62,625 bases of DNA, from contig JAEWRL010000003.1 of assembly GCA_023398955.1 (NCBI GenBank), positions 1 to 62,625 on the forward strand, written 5' to 3'. Below are positions 1 to 6,997 of the stretch, piece by piece. Numbering within the stretch: position 1 is the stretch's first letter; each line of letters starts with the position of its first letter. Source of the stretch: Pseudomonadota bacterium (GTDB lineage Bacteria; Myxococcota_A; Polyangia; Polyangiales; Polyangiaceae). A program made the translations under genes and the position numbers. The notes under the pieces are model-generated. The model saw nothing but the letters and a program-made list of their open reading frames with translations. It had not been told where the DNA came from and searched no databases.

Positions 1-344
1 GGCGCAGGCGCGGTGCCGCGACGGCTCTGTCCGCCGAGCGTCTGCGCCAGGGCCGCGCTTTGACTCTCGAGCGTGCCCGTTCCTCTGGGGCGCCCGAACT
101 CGGTCCCTGGTTGTGCGCTATCCAGAGCCGCCTCACTGGGTAGCCGGCTGTTGGCGCGCGCCAACGCGCCACTGTCTCCCGGGACCACCAGCGTGCGTTT
201 CTATCGCTGGCGCCCGCAGGACGGCAACGAAGAATGGCTACGTGTCTAGTCTATTCGCACATAGGCCCCACAGGCCCGACCACCTACGAAATGACTCGAC
301 TCGCGTCGTTGGCCGCCCCACACTGGCTGGCGCGCCCTAGTCGA
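1..344. other. Left edge with no recognisable gene
   Basis: No reading frame here resembles a known protein. One plus-strand frame is open from the window edge to a stop near 135 and could be the tail of a gene lying outside the window, but it has no recognisable motif. A 42-codon plus-strand frame beginning at the ATG at 234 is also unremarkable. The stretch lies downstream of the minus-strand HAD gene and probably holds its 3' untranslated region. Confidence 0.4.
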
Positions 345-1154
345 CTACGGCCGCGATGAGGCGCCTCCCCGGGCCCTGCCTCGCGCCTCGATGAGCACCG
401 TCGCGAGCTCGGCAAAGCCGGCGCCGCGGGGCGCGGTAGTGCGGAAGCGAGGAGGCACGCTGAAGCGACCTCGCAGGTTCGCGACGCCCACCGTGGTACG
501 AAAGGCCGCGAAGCAAGGGGCGTCGTTCTCGCTGTCGCCAACGTAAGCGTAGCGGAAACGCGCAGCGGTGGGATCCGCCGAGAGCTCACGGGCGAGGAAG
601 CGGAGGGCGCCGGTCGCTTTGTCCCAGCGGTCCAGGGTGACGTGGAGATGCACGCTCGAACGCGTCACGGTGAGGCCCAGATCCGCCGCGTCGGCCATGA
701 CTCGGCGCACGACGTCCGCGGCTACCTGCCGGAACTCGCCGATGTCGAAGCTATAGTCGCTGAGGCGCCCCGCGACGTCGTCGCTCGGGACGAGCTCGGG
801 GTGGCTCTGGCGTAGGCGCGCCACGCAGCCCAGCAAGCGTGCGCGCCGGGCGCCCCGCTCCTCGGGGGAGAGGGCATCGAGGCAGGTGGGGCGAGCTCCG
901 ATGAGGCGCCAGGCGATGGCACCGTTCTCGGTCACGACGGCGTCGACGGGCCACTGCTTGCAGAGGATGCGGCCCCATTCCGAGGGGCGTCCGGTGACGG
1001 CAATGAGCCTGAGCCCCGCTGCCTGAAGGGCGTGGAGGGCTTCGTAGGCGAGCGTCGTCAGGTGCCCCTCGTCGAGGAGGGTGTCGTCGATGTCGAAGAG
1101 GACGCCATCGAGGCTCGCTGCCTCGCTCGGCGCGATGGAGCGGATCGCCCTCAT
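345..1154 (-). CDS. HAD-IIB-type phosphatase
   Basis: Cytosolic hydrolase of 269 residues in the haloacid dehalogenase superfamily, likely of the sugar-phosphatase/mannosyl-3-phosphoglycerate phosphatase branch (HAD-IIB). Motif I is FDIDDTLL at residues 20-27, giving nucleophile Asp21 and acid/base Asp23. Motif II is the VTGRP stretch near residue 54, the conserved Lys lies in WDKATG, and the last motif is GDSEND near residue 207. A C2-type cap fits between motifs II and III. The gene starts 4 bases after the stop of the upstream isocitrate-lyase-like gene, so the two are almost certainly one operon. The substrate cannot be read from the sequence; a link to the product of the neighbouring lyase is only inferred from the spacing. 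Confidence 0.85.
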   Translation of the reverse strand: MRAIRSIAPSEAASLDGVLFDIDDTLLDEGHLTTLAYEALHALQAAGLRLIAVTGRPSEWGRILCKQWPVDAVVTENGAIAWRLIGARPTCLDALSPEERGARRARLLGCVARLRQSHPELVPSDDVAGRLSDYSFDIGEFRQVAADVVRRVMADAADLGLTVTRSSVHLHVTLDRWDKATGALRFLARELSADPTAARFRYAYVGDSENDAPCFAAFRTTVGVANLRGRFSVPPRFRTTAPRGAGFAELATVLIEARGRARGGASSRP

Positions 1155-1158
1155 GGTG

Positions 1159-2067
1159 TCATTGCCTTCGGCGCTCGGCGACCATCCCGGGGGGCTCGCT
1201 GAGCCAGCCGCGTTCGCGCGCGTAGCGTTCCTTCAGTCCGAGCAGGTCATTCATGGCATCGAAGGTCAACAGCCGGTCCGCGCAGGGCGACGTGGTGCCC
1301 GCCTGGGCGAGCGTGGCAAAGGTCTCTCGAATGGCGCGTGCGGCTGCGAGAAGGCCAGCGAGGGGCGCCGCAATGAGGGAGAACCCCATCGCGTGGAGCT
1401 CGGCAGCTGGCAGGACGGGTGTCTTGCCCTGCTCCACCATGTTGGCGACCAAGGTGATGCCTGTCACCTCTCGGGCAACGTCCTCGAGCTCGCTCACTGA
1501 TTCGGGGGCTTCGACGAAGACGGCATCGGCGCCCGCGTCGCGAAAGGCTTTGGCGCGCGTGACGGCTTCGTCCAAGCCGAGGGCGCCGCGAGCGTCGGTC
1601 CTGGCTGTGACGTGGAAGGCCGCGTTGCCCCTCGCCGCCAAGGCTGCGCGGAGCTTTGGCAGGTACTCCTCCAGGGGGACGACTCGCTTCCGATCCATGT
1701 GGCCACAGCGCTTCGGCCACACCTGGTCCTCGAGGAAGCAGCCTGCCGCGCCCGCGCGCACGAGGGCCTCCACGACCCGCTCGACGTTGAAGGCGTTGCC
1801 GTAGCCCGTGTCGATGTCGACGATGATCGGGATGCCTACGGCGGGGCAGATGCGGGTGGCGGCCTCCACGGTCTGGGTGCCGCTCAGCAGCCCGAAGTCG
1901 GGCTCCCCCAGGAGCGATGCCGAGAGGCAGTACCCGGAGAGGAACGCGAGACCGAACCCGGCCTCTTCCGCGAGGCGCGCCGAGATCCCGTCGTATACAC
2001 CGGGGCCGATCACTGGGCTGCCCATCGCCAATAGCTCGAAGACCGTCTTACGCGGCTGCTGCTGCAT
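1159..2067 (-). CDS. Isocitrate lyase/PEP mutase family enzyme
   Basis: Predicted TIM-barrel enzyme of 302 residues that makes or breaks a C-C or C-P bond next to a 2-oxo acid. The Mg-binding segment VDIDTGYGN (Asp84, Asp86) and the loop EDQ-VWPKRCGH with Cys121 match the K-[KR]-C-G-H signature of the lyase branch (2-methylisocitrate lyase, dimethylmalate lyase). Phosphonate mutases usually lack that Cys, so a C-C lyase is favoured. The frame stays open upstream to 2520, but that part runs antisense to cbiM and is low in family likeness. I chose the ATG at 2067 (MQQQPRK), which gives a normal family length. It is operonic with the HAD phosphatase downstream and divergent from cbiM. Confidence 0.85.
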   Translation of the reverse strand: MQQQPRKTVFELLAMGSPVIGPGVYDGISARLAEEAGFGLAFLSGYCLSASLLGEPDFGLLSGTQTVEAATRICPAVGIPIIVDIDTGYGNAFNVERVVEALVRAGAAGCFLEDQVWPKRCGHMDRKRVVPLEEYLPKLRAALAARGNAAFHVTARTDARGALGLDEAVTRAKAFRDAGADAVFVEAPESVSELEDVAREVTGITLVANMVEQGKTPVLPAAELHAMGFSLIAAPLAGLLAAARAIRETFATLAQAGTTSPCADRLLTFDAMNDLLGLKERYARERGWLSEPPGMVAERRRQ

Positions 2068-2248
2068 GGCCCGGAGGCTATCCGACCCTTCGGCGATGTC
2101 GATCCCTTCGGCGCGCAGGCACCAGCCGGCCCACTGCTCGGCCGCGAAAGGGGCGAAGTAGTCGCCTACTGTGTCACGTTCCGGACTGCTCGTGCTACGA
2201 AGTCCGTCATGCGCTCGCGTGGGCAACTCGGCCAAGGAGGCTTCCTCG

Positions 2249-3304
2249 ATGCACATGGCTGATGCGCTGCTGTCCCCGGCGGTCGGGGGCGGATTGTGGG
2301 TGGCCGCGGCGGGGCTCACGGCGTATGCGGCGCGGGGCGTCTCGCGTGAGACCGAAGCGCGACAGAGCCCCCTGATGGGCGTACTCGGCGCCTTCGTCTT
2401 CGCAGCCCAGATGATCAACTTCGCCATCCCTGGGACCGGATCCTCGGGGCACCTGGGCGGAGGACTCCTCTTGGCGGTGCTGCTCGGCTCCCACGCCGGC
2501 TTCATCGTCATGGCTGCCATCCTGACGGCTCAGGCCCTTCTCTTTGCGGACGGGGGCCTACTGGCACTGGGCGCCAACCTGGTGAATCTCGGCTTCTTCA
2601 CCTGCTTCGTCGCCTACCCCCTCATCTACCTGCCCATCGCGCGGCGGGGATCGAGTCCCCGGCGAACCCTCGTCGCAGCGGTGGCTGCGTCCGTTGTGGG
2701 GTTGCAGTTGGGCTCTCTAGGCGTAGTCCTGGAGACATCCCTCAGCGGCATCTCCAGGCTGCCCGTGCTGCCGTTCCTGGCCTTCATGCAGCCCATCCAC
2801 CTCGCCATCGGGCTCGTGGAAGGCATCGTGACCGCCGCTGTGTTGCTGACCCTGAGCCGCGCACGGCCCGATCTCGCGCGCCCCGGGGACGAGCACGGAG
2901 CGCAAAGGTCACTGGGCGGCGGCGCGAGCCGCAGGGTTGCCCTGGCGCTCACTGTCGCGGCGGTCCTTGTCGCTGGCGGGCTCTCCACCCTGGCCTCCAA
3001 CCATCCCGACGGCCTCGAGTGGGCACTCGAGCGTGTCGGTTTCGCTGAAGCCAGCGACGGCGCGCCGGGGCCCACGCATCGACGGCTGGCAGAGCTCCAG
3101 AGCCGCACGTCACTGTTCCCCGACTACGCCACGCCGAGCGCGGAGCCCGAGGGCGTGTCCGTGGAGCCTACCGTGGCCCCGGCTGCCGTGTCGCTCCCTG
3201 GGCTCTTCGGCGTCGCTGCCACCCTGCTCATCGCCGGGAGCCTCGGCGTGCTGCTGCGCCGCCTGCGGCCTCCCGCGCGCCCGGACCCGGGAGCAAAGCC
3301 TTGA
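2249..3304 (+). CDS. cbiM: Cobalt/nickel ECF transporter S component CbiM with PDGLE tail
   Basis: Integral membrane substrate-binding component of an energy-coupling-factor importer for Co2+ or Ni2+, 351 residues. The start MHMADALLSP is the hallmark N-terminus of CbiM/NikM, in which the free amino group and His2 bind the metal. An AAGGAGG-like ribosome site at 2234-2240 sits 8 bases before this ATG and decides the start over an upstream in-frame ATG. About seven hydrophobic segments follow. After a linker near residue 225 comes one more helix, the motif SNHPDGLEW and a final helix: this is the PDGLE/CbiN-like auxiliary domain fused to the C-terminus. The stop overlaps the start of cbiQ. Whether the ion is cobalt or nickel is not resolved. 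Confidence 0.93.
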   Translation: MHMADALLSPAVGGGLWVAAAGLTAYAARGVSRETEARQSPLMGVLGAFVFAAQMINFAIPGTGSSGHLGGGLLLAVLLGSHAGFIVMAAILTAQALLFADGGLLALGANLVNLGFFTCFVAYPLIYLPIARRGSSPRRTLVAAVAASVVGLQLGSLGVVLETSLSGISRLPVLPFLAFMQPIHLAIGLVEGIVTAAVLLTLSRARPDLARPGDEHGAQRSLGGGASRRVALALTVAAVLVAGGLSTLASNHPDGLEWALERVGFAEASDGAPGPTHRRLAELQSRTSLFPDYATPSAEPEGVSVEPTVAPAAVSLPGLFGVAATLLIAGSLGVLLRRLRPPARPDPGAKP

Positions 3305-4107
3305 GCCTGGCCGCGAGGGCCCTGGATCACGCGACGGCGCTCGATCGGCTCGCGCGACGAGACACCATCCTGGGCCGCGTCGATGCTCGTGCCAAGCTCA
3401 TCGCGACCTTGGGCCTGCTCTTCACGATCGCATCCTTCAGTCCCCACGATCTCTCGCGCCCCCTGCCACTCGCCATCTTCCTCGCTGTTACCCTCGCCCT
3501 CGGCCAGGTCCCCTTGAGCATGGTGCTCACCCGGCTCCTCGTGGCATCACCCTTCGCGCTGATGGTAGCCATCTGGAACCCCGTCTTCGACACGGCGACA
3601 GCGTGGCAGGTAGGTACCCTGGAGGTGAGCGCTGGCTGGATCTCCTTCACCTCGGTACTCTTGCGGTTCGCCTTCGCCCTGAGCGCCGTGCTTGTCCTCA
3701 TCGCTACGACGGGCTTCGACGAGGTCTGCCGCGCGGCGCGATCCCTGGGCGCGCCACGGCTCTTCGTGACCCAGCTGCTGCTCCTCTATCGCTACTCCTT
3801 CGTGATCGCGGGAGAGGTCGGCCGCATGCTGAAGGCCCACTCTCTGCGGCGGCCAGGCAAGCGCCCAACCCTGGCAGTCGCTCGCCACATGCTCGGTCAG
3901 CTGCTGCTGCGAGCTCTGGGCCGCGCGGAGCGTATCCACGCCGCCATGCTCTGCCGGGGCTTCGCTGGCGTGGTACCGGTCCGAACGGGGGCTCGCTTCG
4001 GGGCGGGCAGCGCCGTGTTCGTCGTGACCTCGCTCCTCTTCTTCGTCGCCGTGCGCGGTTACGACTGGCTCGCCCTGGCCACCGGGGACCTCGCGAGGAC
4101 GCCATGA
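3301..4107 (+). CDS. cbiQ: ECF transporter transmembrane component CbiQ
   Basis: Coupling membrane protein of the same importer, 268 residues, linking CbiM to the ATPase. It shows the CbiQ pattern: an early segment with DARAKLIATLGLLF (the conserved D-x-R-x-K-L region), several membrane helices, and toward the C-terminus an ARxxG-like coupling region (RRPGKRP, then HAAMLCRGF). The start is a TTG at 3301 that overlaps the cbiM stop (3302-3304), typical of translational coupling. No better ATG lies upstream, but a slightly later start cannot be excluded. Twenty bases separate it from cbiO. Confidence 0.92.
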   Translation: MSLAARALDHATALDRLARRDTILGRVDARAKLIATLGLLFTIASFSPHDLSRPLPLAIFLAVTLALGQVPLSMVLTRLLVASPFALMVAIWNPVFDTATAWQVGTLEVSAGWISFTSVLLRFAFALSAVLVLIATTGFDEVCRAARSLGAPRLFVTQLLLLYRYSFVIAGEVGRMLKAHSLRRPGKRPTLAVARHMLGQLLLRALGRAERIHAAMLCRGFAGVVPVRTGARFGAGSAVFVVTSLLFFVAVRGYDWLALATGDLARTP

Positions 4108-4126
4108 GAAGGCTCGCGGGGATGCA

Positions 4127-4921
4127 ATGAGCCATCACCTTGTGTCGATGATCGACGTGCACTACGCCTACGCTGGCGGGAGCGAGGTGCTTGGCGGCGT
4201 GGACTTCGCCATCCATCATGGGGAGTCGGTGGGGCTCGTTGGCAGCAATGGCGCCGGCAAATCCACTTTACTCCTGCACCTGGTGGGCGTCCTGTTTCCC
4301 TGCCGTGGCGAGGTCAGAGTCGGAGACTGGCCCGTGCGACCCGAGACGCTCGAGCAGGTGCGTCGCAGCGCCGGGCTCGTCTTTCAGGATCCCGACGACC
4401 AGCTCTTCATGCCGACCGTCGAGGAGGACGTCGGGTTCGGCCCACGCTGCCAGAACCTCCCCGAGGAAGAGGTCGAGCAGCGCATCCGCGACGCCCTGAT
4501 CTGGCTCGGGATCCTGCACCTGCGGCAGCGCCCTTCCCACCAGCTCTCAGGGGGTGAACGGCGTGCCGCGGCGATCGCCACGGTGCTGGCGCAATCACCG
4601 GACGTGCTGCTCCTCGATGAGCCGACGGCGGGTCTCGACCCACAGGCGCGACGCCGCGTCATGAGCTGGATCGCGCGCTTCGAGCACACCCGTCTCGTCG
4701 CCTCTCACGACCTCGACCTCGTCCTGGAGGTCTGCGAGCGCACCATCGTGCTGCAGGCGGGGCGCGTCGTCGCCGATGGACCCAGCCTGGAGGTGCTGGG
4801 GAACGAGGAGCTCCTTAGCCGCGTAGGGCTCGAGCTGCCCCTGCGGCTGCAGGGCTGCCCGCGCTGCAGCAAAGCTCCCCCCGCCTTCACTGCCAGCGAA
4901 AGGTCCTCAGGGCCACGATGA
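4127..4921 (+). CDS. cbiO: ECF transporter ATPase CbiO
   Basis: Cytoplasmic ABC ATPase of 264 residues that powers the CbiM/CbiQ importer. The Walker A motif is GSNGAGKST at 39-47. The Q-loop lies in LVFQDPDDQLF, which is the typical ECF-ATPase form. The signature is LSGGERR, the Walker B is VLLLDEPTAGLDP, and the switch His is in ASHDLDL. It completes a three-gene cbiMQO unit with no separate cbiN, whose role may be taken by the PDGLE tail of CbiM. Its last 35 bases overlap the 3' end of the opposing ABC-2 permease gene, so no room is left for a terminator between the two. Confidence 0.95.
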   Translation: MSHHLVSMIDVHYAYAGGSEVLGGVDFAIHHGESVGLVGSNGAGKSTLLLHLVGVLFPCRGEVRVGDWPVRPETLEQVRRSAGLVFQDPDDQLFMPTVEEDVGFGPRCQNLPEEEVEQRIRDALIWLGILHLRQRPSHQLSGGERRAAAIATVLAQSPDVLLLDEPTAGLDPQARRRVMSWIARFEHTRLVASHDLDLVLEVCERTIVLQAGRVVADGPSLEVLGNEELLSRVGLELPLRLQGCPRCSKAPPAFTASERSSGPR

Positions 4922-5933
4922 AACCGAGCCCGCCCCAAGTCCCGAGCACAAGCAGCTGCGGCACGACCGACGCCAGCGTAGTCGAGCCGCTAAAGACGCT
5001 GCGCAAGGCGTCCACGAGGGCTGTGAGCGGCAGAGCGCGGATGGGCGCGTGAAGGAACTCCGGGAAGCGTTCATACGAGAAGAAGGCGCCCGACAGAACC
5101 CACATGGGGAGCTGGATGAGGTTCATCCAACCATTGGCGGACTCCGTGTTGTCGACCCGAGCTCCCACGAGCAGGCTGAGCCCAGCAAAACTGGCGGCGC
5201 CGAAGAAGGCGATCGCCCCGAGGGTGAGCAAGCTGCCCCGCACGACGGTGCCGAACACCAGGGCCCCGAACACGAGCAGCACTGACACCTCGAGCACCAG
5301 AAAGAGGCTTCGCGAGAGGAAGTACGAGAGCAAGAACTGATAGCGCCGCATGGGGGTCACGGCGTAGCGACGCAAGAGACGGCGCTTGCGCGCCACGACA
5401 AGATTATAGCCAACGCCCCACACGCTCGTGCCCATCAGGTTCAGGCCAATGAGCCCCGGCAGCAGGTAGTCGATGTAGCGGGACCCGGCCTCCAGGTTCG
5501 TGCGCTCCTTGATCGCAATCACGTCCTTGCGCCCCGACGCGCGCTGCAAGACGTCCCGCACGACGAGCTTGGCGAGGCTCGCCTTGTCCTGGGTGGGGTC
5601 GTACGTGAGGGTGGGATTGGAGCCGTCCACCAGCACGACGAGGTCTATGTTGGCGCGCACGAGGGCTTGCCTGGCTGCCGCCTCGTCGCGATGGAGCGCC
5701 TCGACGCGATCACTCTCCAGGAGAGCCTGCACGAGCTTGTCCTCGGGCGCCCCTACCACGGCGATGCGCGGCAGATCTGGAGGCTTCGAGCGGAACGCGA
5801 GCCCGAGCCCCACTGCCATGAGCAGGGGGAAGGCGAAGACCCAGAACAAGACTCCCTTCTCCCGAGCGAACTCGCGCAGCCGGGCCTTCGTGAGCTCGAT
5901 GAGGGGGTGAGCCGTGCCCTTCGATTCGTTCAT
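4887..5933 (-). CDS. ABC-2 type transporter permease
   Basis: Inner-membrane permease of 348 residues in the ABC-2 (DrrB/YadH/CcmB-like) exporter family. A first helix near residues 28-47 is followed by a long extracytoplasmic segment up to about residue 165, then by five closely spaced helices, the usual six-helix layout of the long ABC-2 form. It is encoded downstream of its ATPase with a 4-base ATGA overlap (5930-5933), so the two form one exporter. The substrate is unknown; family members move drugs, lipids or polysaccharides. The 3' end overlaps cbiO by 35 bases tail to tail. Confidence 0.9.
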   Translation of the reverse strand: MNESKGTAHPLIELTKARLREFAREKGVLFWVFAFPLLMAVGLGLAFRSKPPDLPRIAVVGAPEDKLVQALLESDRVEALHRDEAAARQALVRANIDLVVLVDGSNPTLTYDPTQDKASLAKLVVRDVLQRASGRKDVIAIKERTNLEAGSRYIDYLLPGLIGLNLMGTSVWGVGYNLVVARKRRLLRRYAVTPMRRYQFLLSYFLSRSLFLVLEVSVLLVFGALVFGTVVRGSLLTLGAIAFFGAASFAGLSLLVGARVDNTESANGWMNLIQLPMWVLSGAFFSYERFPEFLHAPIRALPLTALVDALRSVFSGSTTLASVVPQLLVLGTWGGLGFIVALRTFRWQ

Positions 5934-6859
5934 GCTGACTCCAAAGCTCGTCCCGTCAGCTGGAGAAAGACGTCGTCCAGCGTAGCCTGGTGAGCGCTCA
6001 GCCCGATGGGCTCGAGCCGTTGTCGATCGAGCTCCGCCAGGACCGCGGACAGCGCCGCCGTGCTCCGCCGAATGCGCAGGCGGTGGTGGGCGCCCCGCTG
6101 CTCCACGCTCTCCACGCCCACATGCTGGCGCAGCGCCTCGCCGTCGAGAGCGCCGCTCGTGAGCTCGAACTCGAGGAACTGCACGTCTCCCAGGCCGTCC
6201 ACTAGGGTTCGGGGGCTTCCCTCTGCGATGATGAGGCCGCGGTCCATGATAGCGATCTGATCACAAAGGCGCGCTGCTTCTTCCATGTAGTGCGTCGTCA
6301 AGAGCACCGTGCCACCGCTGGCCCGAAACTGCTCGATGACCACCCACAGCGATTGCCGGGCGCGCGGATCGAGCCCGGTGGTGGGCTCATCCAGGAAGAG
6401 GAGCTCTGGCTCGCCCACGAGAGCACAGGCCAAGGCGACCCGCTGCTTCTGACCGCCGGAGAGCCGCGTGAACTGCTGCTTTCGCACCTCTTCCAAGCCA
6501 AGGAGCGCGACGAGTTCCTCCACGCTGCGCCCGCGCGGATAGAACGACCGAAACAACGCGAGGACTTCCTCCACGTGCAGCCTGTCGGCGAGCTGCGTGT
6601 CCTGGAGCTGCACGCCCATGCGCTCTCGCAGGTCGTGATCGTGACCGGTGCCCCACTCCATGCCGAGCACCCGAACCTTGCCAGCGGTGGCCTGGTGCAA
6701 GCCTTCCAGTACTTCCACTGTCGTCGTCTTGCCAGCCCCATTGGGTCCGAGCAGCCCGAAGCACGCGCCCTGGGGTACCATCAAGTCGACCCCCGCTACG
6801 GCGGTCTTGTCTCCGTAGCGCTTGACGAGCCCCTCGCACACGATCGCTGGTTCCGCCAT
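5930..6859 (-). CDS. ABC transporter ATP-binding protein (ABC-2 partner)
   Basis: Cytoplasmic ATPase of 309 residues driving the adjacent permease. It has Walker A GPNGAGKTT near residues 38-46, Q-loop VQLQDTQL, signature LSGGQKQR, Walker B LLFLDEPTTGLDP and switch His in LTTHYMEEA. About 80 further residues after the ATPase core, ending in the region THQATLDDVFL-like (HQATLDDVFLQLTGR), match the C-terminal extension of DrrA-type drug/lipid exporters. It starts at the ATG at 6859 and is first in a two-gene operon. The 138 bases to the divergent mannosidase gene must hold both promoters. Confidence 0.93.
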   Translation of the reverse strand: MAEPAIVCEGLVKRYGDKTAVAGVDLMVPQGACFGLLGPNGAGKTTTVEVLEGLHQATAGKVRVLGMEWGTGHDHDLRERMGVQLQDTQLADRLHVEEVLALFRSFYPRGRSVEELVALLGLEEVRKQQFTRLSGGQKQRVALACALVGEPELLFLDEPTTGLDPRARQSLWVVIEQFRASGGTVLLTTHYMEEAARLCDQIAIMDRGLIIAEGSPRTLVDGLGDVQFLEFELTSGALDGEALRQHVGVESVEQRGAHHRLRIRRSTAALSAVLAELDRQRLEPIGLSAHQATLDDVFLQLTGRALESA

Positions 6860-6997
6860 TCGGCGCTCAGCCTAAATCGACGAACGCGATTGTCGAGGAC
6901 TTCGAGGAGAGCGTCACCCCTGCCCAGGCCGCGGGCCCTGGCGGTGGGGTACCCTGGGACCCTTGTTCCGCGCGTTCCTGCATGTTCTAACGCGCCC

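Noticed and set aside
2068..2248. Cobalamin riboswitch ahead of cbiM
   Set aside because: No B12-box or GCCACTG-type sequence was found in the 181-base leader.
2068..2520. N-terminal extension of the isocitrate-lyase-like frame
   Set aside because: It runs antisense to cbiM, lacks family likeness and would make the protein about 150 residues too long.
6290..6997. Long plus-strand extension of the beta-mannosidase frame
   Set aside because: It lies antisense to a clear ABC ATPase; GH2 proteins begin at LHGSW, close to the ATG at 6998.
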